DNA from: Hypomesus transpacificus
Lineage: Eukaryota > Chordata > Actinopteri > Osmeriformes > Osmeridae
Length of the DNA: 64,000 bases
NCBI RefSeq assembly: GCF_021917145.1
Contig: NC_061081.1
Span: 6,253,777 to 6,317,776, forward strand
Direction of reading: 5' to 3'
Both the position numbers and the translations under genes were made by a program. Positions 44,871 through 58,024 of the stretch are shown here, one piece after another. The notes under the pieces were generated by a model that saw nothing but the letters and a program-made list of their open reading frames with translations, made no database searches and was not told the origin of the DNA. How positions within the stretch are numbered: position 1 is the stretch's first letter; every line of letters begins with the position of its first letter.

Positions 44871-47800
44871 AGGATAAAATCTGGAATAATCTCACGTCTT
44901 CTGTTAATAGTTTTAACGTGTGACACTTGTCAGTATTGTGATAGGCCATAGCAGGTGCGGGAAGTAGGGGCCTATAATTTCTGGTTGGACTACAAAGTGG
45001 AAACCTATGTGCAACAAATGATCCAATTAGATATAACACTTGAAGTCCCTTGGGGAAAATACCCCCCCCCCCCAGATCAATTGTCTGAATATTTAGCAAA
45101 AGATGGCATGGATATGTTAAAAGTTGTGTACACCTATGAACAACACCTGCCACCACCCTACTCCACACACACACACACACACACACACAGACTCTCTCTC
45201 TCCACACACAAACATACACACAAACACACACACACACACACGCGCACACAAACAGCATACAACATAAAAGAGTAGGAGGGCAAGCGTGCTTCCAGCCTGT
45301 GTAAGTGTTCCGTGGCCCATCTCTTCCCAGCAACAGTCTGTAAACAGGCGGTAAACACTCTATAACCAGGCTCTCTTACTCTCAGCAGGAGGAGACACAG
45401 GAAGCAGAGAAAACAGCTCTCTTTATTATTAATGACCTGGCTTAATCTGTCTCTTAATCACCACTGTAGTGGTCAGGAGGACAGAGAGCTTAAAGACAAA
45501 GGGGGGGGGGGGATAGAGAAGGACGGATCCAGCTATAGGAGAAAGTGGTAAATCCATCTATCACCACATCCTTCTGAGAGATCACATCTTGAGAAGTGCT
45601 TTCACACCGTCCATCTCGGTCTCTGTTCTTGACACGGCAGTGCTGACATCACTGTTGCTCCTCAATACTGAACGACAGTCAGGAACGCCATCCACGGTGG
45701 TTGCTTTTGTGTTTGATATGTTTGGTGTAAGGGCAGTTGTGCTGAGAGAGAACCCGTGAAGGGACACGTGTCCCTGTAGATCTGTCCAGAGCACTGCTGC
45801 TGTTTGCACTCTCTCACCAGGACAGCCCTGGTCTCGACGCACTGGCAATGATCTCCATAGTGTCCTTCTAATCACCAACATTTGGATTGCTCTGTTCTAG
45901 ATGCTCTCTTTGCTCCCTCTGCCCACCCCGACTTCCAGTTCTCCGCAGTCTCAATGGAAGATCAGGACTCATCCGTTGCTTCCCAGACCAGCATTAATTG
46001 TGTAATCCGTTGATCCGGTTGTAATCCCTTCAAACATGTCGCTGACACTCGAACTATGCTGTTTGCACGTGCTCATTGTTCCTACCAGCACAACATGAGA
46101 GGAAGGCAGGAGAGGAAACATACATACACACACACACACATACAGACACACACACACATACACACACATACACACACACAATTAACACGTGCAATTAATG
46201 CACTTCCTAAATTATATTTTCATTAATGTCATAAATGGAAATTTCCTTTTGTTTTGTAATGATTTGATTTGTAATTATTTGATATTGTTTGAAGTGTGTA
46301 TGTGCTGGAGGCTGTTGCAGTAGATAGAGTTGAGCTAGAGAGAGCCTACTAGCCACACTAGTGAACCACAGTTTTAATAGTTTGAATAATTATTGTTCAG
46401 CTACTCAGCCCCACTATCTGGCTCTCCCTTAAATAACACTGTTCATAAGCTGCTCTGTCTGTCTGCTGAGAAACAGGGAACCAAACACACAGGTGCAGAC
46501 ACAGACTCACACCCACACACACACACACACACACAGACACACACACACACATTCACAAACACACACACACACATTCACAGACACACACACACATTCACAG
46601 ACACACACGTAAACTTGCGGACACCCCTCTTCCCTGTTTTTCAAACATCATAACAACGTGCTATCACAAACAGGATCATATGAGACACATATGTAGTCAT
46701 TGTTGTTCTACTGTAATCCAGCTGCTGCATATGTATCAAAACAGCTCTTTAAATACCCCTGGGATTATAATGTCACAGTCGCCATGGTTCACTATTCTGA
46801 GCTGTTGTTTTTTGAAGGGCCCACACAAACAAGCTGTTATCATGTGATTAGGAGAAGATGATGTTGATCATTTGACTAGATTAGAGAGTTGGGACATAAT
46901 CTATTTTTCATAATAATAACAATGCCTGTGAACCTGTGATAAAGAGAAACATGTTTTCTCCCAAAGCTGCAAGGCAATGAAAATGATGGGTTACACTGTC
47001 ATTTTTGTAGAATGCAAACCACTCTACCTTCAAAACATAGAGAAAGACACTGTGGAACAGGACAGCGCTAGTGTGGATTTGTGATTCAGCAAAAAGAGAG
47101 GCTCTTGATATTTGGGGAGTTTGTGGACTCAAATCCCTGCATAACCCTGAGACAAACACCATACTGCAATCTGGAGAACACAACATCAATGACTCGCATG
47201 CTAATCTACCCTCTACCACCCCCTGCTGCCCCTGCCACCCTCTGCTGCTCTTTTTCATCCCTTGCTACCCTTAGCCACCTTCTTGCGCCCTCACACACCC
47301 TCTGTTGGCTTCTCTCATCCTCTACAGCCCTTTGCCACTCTATGTTGCCCCTGTCACCTTCTACTGCCCTCTTTCATCCTTCTGTCACCCTCTGTTTCCC
47401 TCTCTCACCCCCTGCTGCCCTCTCTCACCCTCTTCTGCCCTCTCTCACCCTCTGCTGCCCTCTCTTACCCCCTGCTGCCCTCTCTCACCCTCTGCTGCCC
47501 TCTCTCACCCTCTGCTGCCCTCTCTCACCCCCTGCTGCCCTCTCTCACCCTCTGCTGCCCTCTCTCACCCCCTGCTGCCCTCTCTCACCCTACGCTGCCC
47601 TCTCTCACCCACTGCTGCCCTCTCTCACCCTCTGCTGCCCTCTCTCACCCTACGCTGACCCTTGCCACTCTCTGTTGCCCTCTGCAACCCTCTGCTATCT
47701 TCCTGTCACCCAGTTTGCCCCCTTTAAAAGGCTTTTTCTATAAACTTTTGGATTAACATTAAACTAAGAACATAAATATGTTGGTACCCATTTACACTGT

Positions 47801-48811
47801 GCATGTGTGTGAGATTGTGTGTGTGCGTGTGCATGTTTGAGCTCAGTGCCGATGCTTACAGAGCTGGCACTCTAAGCAAGGCTCAGTCTCCAACACTGAC
47901 AGAGGGTTTTAGTTTTCTTAAGTGCTGGACAGTTTTGATGTTTTATCACAAGTCTTGTCATTAATGAGAGGACTCAGAGGATTAAAAACAACTCTTTCTG
48001 GGTGAGAAAGAGGGAGAGAGAATGAGAGAGAGAGAGTGATACAGAAAGAGAAAGGGGACAGAAAAAGAGAGATAGGGAGATCAGGAAGTTAAAAGTCCAT
48101 AAAAAAACATGTTGACACATTAACATTAAAAACATATGCGAAACATTAGCAGGTCTCCAGATGTTACCGTGGTAATCCCGGGACAGAGCCATATGATTGG
48201 CCGAGAAGTTTAATCATGCGAGTCCATGGCATGGGAGGTAGCGGAGCTCTCAGTGAGTGAGGGACAAGAGAAGTCAACCCATGTCATAACTCTTAAGGAG
48301 ATTAAAACTCAATTTTTCAGATACTTTGAAGATCATCTTTTCCGTCGCAGGGAGCGTTTAATGATCACACGATCACTTAAATTCTAATGTGTAGATTTGA
48401 ATAAGCCAACGCTTGTTTTGGAGTGAGGCCAGGCCCGTTTCGTGCAGAGCATTCAGAGCACTAGTGGACATGGTCAGACATTACCCTGAACCTTCTATGA
48501 AGATATACTTTTATTAGTATAGATTATATTTGAAAAGTATATTTGGTGTGTGTTAAAATGTAGGTCAAACAACTGACAGGACTATGACATATTAACCTTT
48601 TCTATGTACTTTCCGTGTATTTATTCAACATACTGCCTGTACTTATATAACTCAATCTACCTAAGTGTAATACGCACATAAGCACTTGTAAAGCAAATGT
48701 TTTTATACAAAACACGTCCCACACATTAGTTTAACATGATGTACTTAGACAGCATATGTACAGTATTTACACGGCATATTTTTATACCAAGTTCACGGAA
48801 CTTTTATACCA
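44871..48811. other. Gene-free interval with microsatellites
   Basis: No coding exon recognised. CA/GT arrays lie at about 45165-45250, 46128-46180 and 46505-46610, and a 20-bp minisatellite at about 47390-47655. The stretch 45580-46080 is complex and repeat-free but carries no recognised protein. Purine-rich sequence lies at 48000-48075. Confidence 0.55.
47390..47655. repeat. 20-bp CTCTCACCCTCTGCTGCC minisatellite
   Basis: About 13 units in exact 20-bp phase (TCTCTCACCC then TCTGCTGCCC), with variants CCTGCTG, TCTTCTG, TACGCTG and ACTGCTG. Diverged units extend left to about 47210 and right to about 47700. The 220-residue open frame across it is a by-product. Confidence 0.9.
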
Positions 48812-49131
48812 TGTTACGTCTGGACCAGCGACTCTCACCAGATTCACTCTCAACAGATTCACGGCGCAGTCCAGTGCTGATTACACGCCATTGCGCGCAC
48901 CTGTGGTTCTATTGTTCACCTGTTTATGATTATCGTTAGTAAATAATACAACCTTGGTTTTTCCTTTACTTGGTTGTCGGTTAATATGCGTTACACGTTT
49001 CTGATGTATCTAGGTTCAGATGTTTTTTGTTATTTGGAGTTACGTGCCTCTGTTATTGTAATTCCCTGGAGGGTTATTAAAAGAACCATCCAACCTGCAT
49101 TTGCCTCCTCATTCTTGCAAATACCGTAACA
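48812..49131. mobile_element. Probable solo LTR of a retrotransposon (Gypsy-like)
   Basis: The 320-bp element begins TGTTACG and ends CGTAACA, a perfect 7-bp terminal inverted repeat with the canonical TG...CA ends of an LTR. Internal GTGCGC/CACCTGTGG-type sequence, a late ATTAAAAG poly(A)-like signal and the closing CCTGCATTTGCCTCC are typical of fish Gypsy-type LTRs. No internal gag-pol region lies on either side, so it would be a recombination-derived solo LTR. Flanking 5-mers TACCA and TGCTA do not match exactly, so a target-site duplication is not shown. Orientation is probably plus from the poly(A)-like signal. Confidence 0.6.
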
Positions 49132-49608
49132 TGCTATGTGTACTGTGCAAAGCATCACAGCAGTTCATACACCCATACATCCCCTCTGAGGGGGGTGTTT
49201 CTGCTCTTCAGTATCCATGTCTGTTCCTATTGTGGTGCAGGAACACAACAGAAGTGTTTGGGTTCACACGGAGGCTTTGTCGGATGCAGTGAGAAAGAGC
49301 TGTAGAGAGACCTGCTGGCTGTCTCTCCTCAGCACCCTTCTTCCTTGTTCTTCCTGTACCCTTGGCAGAGATGAGTGACACGTCCCGTTATACTCCCCCC
49401 CCCCCTCCACACCACCACCACCACCACCACCACTACCACCCTGAAGTCAGCGTCCCTCCCTAGGGACGACGGAAATGATTAAGGAAGACAATTTTCAAAT
49501 ACCTTTCTGCCTTTTCCCCACGGTCTGGAAAAGTAGGAGGGAGGGAATGATGGGAGAGATGGAGGGAAAGAGGGAAGGAAGAGGGAGAGCTGGAGGGAGA
49601 GATAGAGG

Positions 49609-49846
49609 GAAAGAGGGAGTGATGGAGAGACAGATGGACGAGGGATTGGGAGAGAGGGAAGGAGAGGAAGAGATGGTGGGAGAGACAGAGGGCGAGAGGG
49701 AGGTAGAGATGGAGGGAAAGATGGATGGAAAGAGGGAGTGATGGAGAGACAGATGGACGAGGGATTGGGAGAGAGGGAAGGAGAGGGAGAGATGGTGGGA
49801 GAGACAGAGGGCGAGAGGGAGGTAGAGATGGAAAAGGATGGAACAG
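49609..49846. repeat. Tandem duplication, 119-bp unit, purine-rich
   Basis: The marker GAGGGAGTGATGGAGAGACA occurs at 49613 and again at 49732, an offset of 119 bp. The words between (GACGAGGGATTGGGAGAG, GACAGAGGGCGAGAGGG) recur in the same order with only isolated differences, so this is a recent tandem duplication in a GA-rich tract. Confidence 0.8.
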
Positions 49847-50028
49847 CAGGTCTGCCGAAGAACAGAGGGATTGTTATGGGATGAATCCCATCTCAGGGAC
49901 TTGTGTACATGTAATATACATGTTACATACATCTGTGCATGAGCTTGTAAGTGTGCTTACTTGGCACACCCACATGTTCTAAGTTGTCTCAGACATGGCA
50001 TGCACTGCAGGTGTGTGTGCTCTCCAAT

Positions 50029-50240
50029 GTGTGTGTTCTCTGTGACACACGTGTGTTCTTAGTGACATGTGTGTGTGTGTTCTCTGTGACGTGTGTGTGT
50101 TCTCTGTGACATTTGTGTGTTCTCTGTGACACACGTGTGTGTGTTCTCTGTGACATGTGTGTGTTCTTAGTGACACGCGTGTGTTTTCTGTGACATGTAT
50201 GTGTTCTCTGTGACACGCGTGTGTGTGTTCTCTGTAACAT
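50029..50240. repeat. GTGTGTTCTCTGTGACA minisatellite
   Basis: About 9-10 units of roughly 20-24 bp built from GTGTGTTCTCTGTGAC plus variable ACACGTG, ATGTGTG or ACGCGTG ends; some units read TTCTTAGTGAC. The period is uneven. Confidence 0.8.
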
Positions 50241-50342
50241 GCGTATGAGATAATGAGTTCCAGCACCCTCAGTGGAGGCCTGCGGTTGGTCTGCCCCAGA
50301 AGCCCTGTACTCATTTAAGACAGAAGACTGGAGGAGAGAGCT

Positions 50343-50368
50343 GTCTGCCTGCACACATGCCTACCTGT

Positions 50369-50408
<40 letters not shown>

Positions 50409-50412
50409 ATGT

Positions 50413-50480
<68 letters not shown>

Positions 50481-50552
50481 ATGTATGTTTGCCTGCCTGC
50501 CTGCCTGTCTGCCTGTATGTCTGTTTGCCTGTCTGCCTGTATGTCTGTTTGT

Positions 50553-50588
<36 letters not shown>

Positions 50589-50592
50589 ATGT

Positions 50593-50628
<36 letters not shown>

Positions 50629-50830
50629 ATGTCTGTTTGCCTGCCTGCCTGTCTGCCTGTATGTCTGTTTGCCTGTCTGCCTGTATGTCTGTTTGTCTGC
50701 CTGCCTGCCTGCCTGCCTGCCTGTCTGCCTGTATGTCTGTTTGCCTGTCTGCCTGTATGTCTGTTTGCCTGTCTGCCTGTATGTCTGTTTGCCTGTCTGC
50801 CTGCCTGCCTATCTGCCTAACTGCCTGTGT
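50343..50830. repeat. CCTG tetranucleotide array with TCTG/TATG interruptions
   Basis: Nearly 490 bp of CCTG units broken by GTATGTCTGTTTG blocks. In the right half a 24-bp unit (TGTATGTCTGTTTGCC plus TGTCTGCC) recurs, and a larger block repeats at an offset of 144 bp (GTCTGTTTGTCTG at 50543 and 50687). All three frames are open, giving cysteine/leucine/proline frames that are not genes. Confidence 0.9.
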
Positions 50831-51400
50831 GTGTGTGTCTGCTGCTGGGCTGTCAGTAAGACCTGAGTTAGAGCACTATCACTGCTGGCTTTTCTACTTG
50901 CTTTGTTCACCCTAAATGAAACAAGGTAATTAGCTTGTTACAATTAAAGCGACTCGACTGGATAAATAGTAATCACCCGGAATGAAGTTACCAAGAGCCC
51001 TGCAGGGCCACACAGCCAGCTGAGCTGAGCTCATTTACATAATTAAAATATACAAATGATAATGGATTTAGTACTCAATATCCAGGGGCTGAGAAAGCAG
51101 AGGAATATGTGAAACTGTAACAACAAAACTGTAGCCTAAAGGAGACGGGCGACCAAACTCACCTGGGGAGGGAGGGATAGAGCAATGGATTGAGGGAGGG
51201 AGGGGAGGGAGGGAGGGGGGGGGAGGGAGGGAGGGCGAGAGGGAGGGAGAGCGGGAGGGAGGGAGGGGACAGACAAATGGATGGGATGGGTTTGACGAGC
51301 CTCCCTGTGAAAATGAAGGAAACTAAGGAAAACATTAAACAAGCTAAATGAGTTACTGATGTGAAATGAGAGAGGGGACGGAGAGACAGAAAAAGGGAGA

Positions 51401-51500
51401 NNNNNNNNNNNNNNNNNNNNNNNNNNNNNNNNNNNNNNNNNNNNNNNNNNNNNNNNNNNNNNNNNNNNNNNNNNNNNNNNNNNNNNNNNNNNNNNNNNNN
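51401..51500. other. Assembly gap (100 N)
   Basis: Exactly 100 N, the conventional placeholder for a gap of unknown size. It is flanked by GA-rich sequence on the left and GT-rich sequence on the right, consistent with assembly failure in simple repeats. Confidence 0.99.
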
Positions 51501-51800
51501 ATTCAAAAGTGTGTGTGTGACTGTGTGTGTGTGTTTGTGTGTGTTTGAGGGGTCTTGTGAATAGCCTGTGCTACAATCAACGTTGTGGTCCCATCTGCCC
51601 CAAAACAGCTCTCCATCTGATTGGTGGAAGGCTCCTTTGAATATTCTATTCTTCTCTAAGAGTCTCAGGAGAGGACAGGAGAGGGGAGGAGAGAAGAGGT
51701 GAAGTAAGGAGAGGAGAGGAAATGAGAGTAAGTAGCTATGGGTCAGGGATGGGCTGGGAAGGCCAGGCAAAGCTCTTTCCAACAAGTTGCTGTGTGTGTG

Positions 51801-51855
<55 letters not shown>

Positions 51856-54328
51856 GTGTGTGTGTGTGAGATGGAGAGAGAAAGAGAAAGAGAGACAGTC
51901 CATACAGATACATGAGCGATCTAGGACGACATGAACAAGACAATTATACTATCTCTCCTCTCCCTCCTCCCATTCTCTCCTTCCACTCTCTACCCCACCT
52001 CTCTCTCCCTGCACTCTTGCCCCCTCCTGTCTCTACCCCACCTCTCCCTCCCTCGCTCTCTCTACTACACCTTTCTCCCACCTCCTTCTCTCTTGAAATC
52101 CCTTTAAAGCATGGTGTAAATGTGGATGATTTTTCAATATTTTTTAAACGTTTTCATTACAATTCAAATGCTTCTCATATGTTGTGTAAGACTCTTGTAT
52201 AGATAATGAAGGTGGGCAACATTCTCGCTATGTGAATAAATAGATTTTAACATGGTCTGTCAGATATCACTGTGTTATTGGCATGTGTGTGTGTGTGTAG
52301 GTGTGTGTTCAGAGACAGGACGGGCAGTCTGGTTAGAAGGCAAATGGCATTTTTGATTGGGCCGTCTGTATTGTGTCTGCTGGTGTTTGTGTCTGAGTTT
52401 GCATATGTAAAGTCAGGCTTCCTCCTGGTGTTCCAACCTTAAACTAGATCTCCTCTCTCCCTGGAGAGACGATAGACAGTTCACAATGGGGCATGTGTGT
52501 GTGTGCGTGTGTTTGTGTGTTGGTGCGTGTGTGTCCCTCTGCATTTGAATGTGATCCATTGGACAGCCGTTTCTGATTAATTCCTGGGTCAGCTAGATTG
52601 CTTTACATCTCTCTCTCTCAGCTCGGTGAATGGAGAAGCCTTCTGACGAATATAGGGTGTGACAGCCCCACTCTGACACACTCACACACCCACACACGTG
52701 CACACATCCTCCACTTTTAGCCCTCATTTTTCTCAAATAAGCCCCAGCCCCAGCCTCAGCCCCAGCACCAGTTCCACCCTTACTCCCCCCCTCACCATCA
52801 ACAATAAAGTTTGACTGAGGTAGACTATGGAGGGAAGAAGACCACTCTGGTCTCACACTGCCTCTCTTCCTTCTTGAAGATGAATGTTTCTCCGTGGCAA
52901 CACAGGGAAAGCCCAGATGGTTCTAACCCAATATCCTGGTTGTGCTTCCTTCTCCAGGCAGTAGGTTTAGTGCCCCCCCACCCAGCTGGGGTCTCTCTCT
53001 GTCTGCAGGAACTGGAGATGCCATGGTTTGTTAGAACACAGCTGAATCATAACTAAACACTATCATTTATATCTGTGTGTGTGTCTGGGCGTGTGTGTGT
53101 GTGTGTTTCTGTGTTTCCTGTCAAACACCACGCTGCGTCTTTTCCTCTCGTCATCTGTTGGCACCACGGAGACACACACACACAAACGCACACACATTTC
53201 CCTACAGTCACAACTCCACACAGATATGGAGTGAGAGAGAGGAATAGTTATGGACTGAGACTGGTGGCACGTCTCTCTGATGAATCATCATATCTAGTTC
53301 AAATGAACTCTTGAATTAGAGGCCTCTGACAATCTTTACTTTCAGCAATAAAACTCAGTTGGGATCAACATTATATAGTCTTTATGGATAGAAAAGAAAG
53401 CGAGAGAGAATGAGAGAGAGGGAGGCTTGAAAGAAAGACCGAAAGAGAGAATGTGAGAGAGAAATAGATCCAGTATTATGATGATTTGTCTGGTGTCTCT
53501 CCCCGCCTCTCCAGCCTGTGAATGGCTGTATTGATGCACAGTGCCTCCTAGCTAGATCATAAACCTGCTTTAACAGGATAGACATCCATCCTTCTCTTCT
53601 TACACCCCCCTCCCCTCGCCTTTTCTTACTCTCTTCTCCTCTCCTTAACCCCCCATTCCTCTCTTCTCCTTACCCCCCCTCTCCTCTGCCCACCTCTTCT
53701 GCTTTCCTCTCCTTTCTGTTCTTTCATCCACTCTCCTCTCCTTTTGCCTCCTCTCCTCCTCTCCCCCTCTCCCCCCCCTCTCTTTTCCTCCCCTCTCTTC
53801 TCGACCGCCCCGTTCTCTCCCTCCTCACCCCCTCTCCCTCTCTCTGTCCTGCTACATAAAGTCTGGAAGCCTGTTATAAAATGTCAGCTCCCATTCACCA
53901 TATATTCAATAAATACCCACCTCCCCAGCATGCTTTGCCCCGCTGGTCTCCGCGCTCCGCAGCTCTGACGGCCGGCCTCGTAAAAGTTACATACGGCCAT
54001 GTTTAATTCAGCCCTGTTAGAAGGCCCAGGACAGCACTGATACACATCACAGATTAACCTGCAGCTCGGAGATTAAGCTGATGGAGTATTGCTCTGAAAA
54101 GCACAGATACACACTCACACACTCACACACACACACACGTCTAAACATAACACGACAGGCTTTTTGGTTTGTTAATGTGTGGAACAGATCTATATAATCA
54201 AACACTTGTTGCCATTTGAAGCTGCAGATCATAGCTGAGAGGGAGAGTCCACTGTCACACAGTAAGACTCCTCAAATGCACGAAAAACCATGGATAAACA
54301 CTCCAAACACACACACTCGCACACACAC

Positions 54329-54359
<31 letters not shown>

Positions 54360-57290
54360 AGCACGCACCAACAGTCAAGACCTATGCCAGAATCAAAGAG
54401 AGAAAAAGAGAAAGAGATAAGGAGAGAGAGAGAGAGAATAGACTGGAATGCCAGCTTCCCATTCAGATGATGATTAAAATTCATAGGCTTCCCGCTGCCC
54501 CTCCTCCCCCCCCCCACCCCCTCCCCAACCCCTAACCCCCCCCCCCCCCCCCCGATGTGCAAAGGCAATTTTGGAGCAGTCATAGCCTTTTCTCTCTCGA
54601 CAAAATTAATTTGACAGGTTTGCATTAAGGCAGCTGATCAATAACCACTTAGAGGGGTGGGGGCTAAGCCAAGACAAATAACCCCCACACACCCCGCACC
54701 CCCGTCCCCCCGACACTGCAGGTTACCTCAGGAGGAAAAATGAATCTTTGGACACGTACTTTCTTCTGGTCTCCTCTCCTTTAAGACCTTGTTCCATCAT
54801 AGCCTTCCCCCCTCCTCCCCTCTCCTCACGTCTGCTCCCTCCTCTCCTTCCTCCCTCTCTATCACAGTTCTGACCTCCAGTCTTTGATCTGTAGACAGCC
54901 ATTTATGTGAAGAAAGATAGAAAGATAGACAGAAAGATAGAAAGATAGACAGAAAGATAGAAAGATAGACAGAAAGAAAGTCCCACCAGCACCAGTACCG
55001 GCCCAGTAGATACTACAGAACAATCAGTAACCTTTACTCCCCTCTCCTCTCCTCTCTCCTTTCATCTCACCTCCCTCTCCTTTCCTGTCTGATGGAACGT
55101 ATAGCTTACTGGCCAGTTTTTCTAACTATATATTGTGTCATGAGGAGATGAAATAGAGGAGCTGAGTTTGACAGCATCTATCTGACCATACCAAACAGGG
55201 TGTGTGTGTGTATGTGTGCGTGTACGAGTTGTCTTTTCATGTTTATGTGCATGTCTGTACTATGTGTGTACATTTGAGTGTGTGCACACAGGTGTGTGTT
55301 TGTGTGTGTGTGTCATCAGGGTTCCCCCCACCCCTCCATCCCCCAGATCGATATGTGGCTCCAGCCCTGGTTCTTTATAACAGCTAGCAGAGCCTTCGCA
55401 CGGCAGCCCACTCTGTATAAATGAGCCAAACACCATTTTCCAACTTCAACAAGCCAGACCAACACTCTATCCAATGTTTCAATCTCTCAAGGTCAGATTG
55501 CAGTTTGTTTGGTGTCCATTACTCACACACACACACACACACCTACACACACACTTTCTCTCTTGTAACTCTCTTGCTCTATCTGATTATCTCAACCTTC
55601 CCAACAGAATCAGGGGAGTGTTACGAAATATGTCTACCTTTAGTTTGGAATCACACCTGTTTAGTTGAGTTTACTCCAGTCTATGGTGGCCTGTGGGCCC
55701 AGCAGGCAGTTTGAGAGTGTTTAGCTTGCTGGTCTCTTTCCGGTCTCTCTCCTGAGCCCCAGCCTGGGTAATACCCACCGCTCCCTAACTCACTTGGAGT
55801 TTCTCCACCTGATCAGCTTTCTGTTTTTCTTCTTTTGCTTTTCCAAACAGAGTGCTGCTGAGGGAATTAACCAGAGAGATGGAGTGAGCGCGAGAGATGG
55901 AAAGGGAGGAAGAGATGGAGTGAGAAGGAGGGAGGGAGACGAACGGAGAGCGAGAAGAATAAAGGGCGAGAGAGGAAAGAGAAACAGGTGCAGCCTACGC
56001 CACATCTCAATGCAATTTCGTTTTCTTCCTGGTTTGTTGGCCTACTGCCTACCCCCCCACCCCACCCCCCCCCCCACCCCCACCCCTTTTCAACCCCCTG
56101 TTGAGCCCATTACAGCTACAGGCAGGTGAGAGAGCTTCAGGCTCTACAAAAACCATCCCCCCTGCCCCCCAGCCTCCGCCCCCCCCCCCCCCCGTCCCCA
56201 GGCCCCAGTTCCCGTCTCAGCCCCAACCTCCGCTCCAGCCCCAGCCCCAGCACCATCAACAGCCCCGGCCTCAGCCCCCACCCCAGCCCCCACCTCAGCC
56301 TCAGCTTCGGCCTCGACAGATGTAGATTGAAACAGACATCAATAAATGATTACGAGTCTTGAGACTTTTAAGTAGGAACCTTTGCCGTGTGAAATGCTGT
56401 TTAATAGAGTAACCTCTGACAGAGTATCCATCACAGGAGAAAGGTGCTGGGGTCTGCAGAAAAGAGAGGATCTCTTTCTTTCTGTCTCTCTCTGTTCCTC
56501 CCTTCACCTCTCCTCTCATTAATGGGATATCAGGTGACATTTAAATTCATCAGTTGACCCAGATACCCCAGGCTCGAAAGAGACAGCTCTCCCTCTCTCA
56601 CTCTCTTCCGCTGTTTTCCTCACTTTTCCTCTCTTCCTTTTCCCACTATCTGTCTCTTTCTCTCTCCTCCTCTCCATAATGTAGACATACACCTGTGACA
56701 CACACAAACATTCAATGTTTGATATTTAGAAATAGATGGATTCAAACAGAACCCCCCCCACACACACACACACACACACACACACTCCCAACACACATCG
56801 ACATACATCTCTGCTTAACACTGCACATCCGTTCATGCTCTGGTTAACACGTCTTAAGGCCTCAACTGAATATAGACCCGGTGCCCCCCAGATCCCAAAT
56901 CACTCCCCCCCGCCCCCCCCCCCCCACCCCCCACACACACCTCCGCACAGCTCCTCCCCAGCTCCCCCACTTAATATTCCCATCAAACAACAGAGCCGTT
57001 TTGTTTTGCTGATCAGTAGTTTCACCACAGCTGAGAGGAGCCCGGAAAGAGCGAGCCTCCACACAGCCCTAAACACAGCTGCTCTCTCTCCCAGTCCCAC
57101 GAGTCACACAACACCACCAAGTAATGGGGGGGGGGGGGGTTTCTCCCGACGTGTGCGTGCGTGTGCGTTGACGCCCTACTCTCCAGCCAGCCCAGGTAAT
57201 AGCGTTGTGTACACCCTGCCCAGGATGTGAGTCGTACGAGGGGCGGAGGACTCGGAGGTAGTTTAGGTTACGTGTCACCGCCTAATGAAC
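51501..57290. other. Gene-free interval, simple-repeat rich
   Basis: No coding exon recognised. Includes a GT run (51790-51852), CT-rich sequence (53590-53850), CA run (54310-54360), a C18 homopolymer (about 54536-54553), AGAT/AGAC tetranucleotides (54911-54978), C-rich blocks (56055-56195) and a CAGCCCC-rich proline-like stretch (56205-56320). Unique-looking sequence lies between them. Confidence 0.55.
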
Positions 57291-58024
57291 AGTGGAGTCG
57301 TGGAGCATGCTGGGGAACGCCACGGTAACACTCTGGGGAAGAGACGGTGCGTGTGTGTGTGTGAAACGTTCGGTGCGTGGGCATGTGTGTACGTCAGCGT
57401 GTGAGTGTGTGTCTATGTGCACGTCTGTGTGTGTGTCTGTGCGTGTGTCTGTGTGTGTGTTTGTGTGTGTGTCTGTGTGTGTGTGTCTGTGTGTGTGTGT
57501 CTGTGTGTGTGTCTGTGTGTACGTCTGTGTGTGTGTGTGTGTCTGTGTGTCCGCCTGTGTCCGCCTGGCGTGTATGTGTGTGTGTATCAATGCGTGTATC
57601 GATGTGCGTAGGTGTGTGTCGCACCAGTGATGTTTCTGTCCCTCCGTGCTGTGTACTGGTATCAGTGGGGCTTCTGGGGTTTGTAGTCCTGAGAGCCTGC
57701 AGAGTGCTGAAGGCCTCGTCCTAACAGCCAGTCACTAACACCCAGACAGACGTCTGGGATTAGGAGCATGTGGGCATCCCCTCAGGGAACACTAAGTTAC
57801 AGTTACCTTGTCTTCACACACGGGGGCGTGCACAGTTGACATCTACACACAGGAACACACACACGCACACCTTTACCATCTCCAGTTCCCTCGTCTCCAC
57901 CTCATCATAACAGACCATAACAATCTGAAGAAGAACAACACCAAAAAATCAAACCGTCACCAGAGACCAGAGTTGCTGCCTCACTTTGGAAATGGCTGAC
58001 AAGACCCAAACTACCACAACAAAA

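Larger units (their letters stand above)
49132..51400. other. Gene-free interval with tandem repeats
   Basis: No gene seen. Contains a (CAC)n run (49417-49440), a purine-rich block with a 119-bp duplication (49540-49846), a GTGTGTTCTCTGTGACA array (50029-50240), the CCTG array (50343-50830) and a GGGA-rich tract (51165-51270). Confidence 0.55.

Noticed and set aside
45582-45881. 99-residue minus frame in complex sequence
   Set aside because: Not low complexity, but no recognisable motif, no splice partners and no family resemblance; kept only as an unexplained unique island.
47081-47756. 220-, 164- and 117-residue open frames
   Set aside because: They read the 20-bp CTCTCACCC minisatellite in different frames; no homology or exon structure.
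50272-50915. Cysteine-rich open frames (up to 182 residues) in all three plus frames
   Set aside because: All three frames are open because CCTG repeats lack stops; no signal peptide, splice context or family match.
51159-51785. 208-residue frame crossing the N gap
   Set aside because: It runs through 100 N and GA/GGGA tracts; the frame is meaningless.
56101-56362. Proline-rich short frames over CAGCCCC repeats
   Set aside because: Low-complexity CAGCCCC/CCTCAG repeat with no exon signals or homology.
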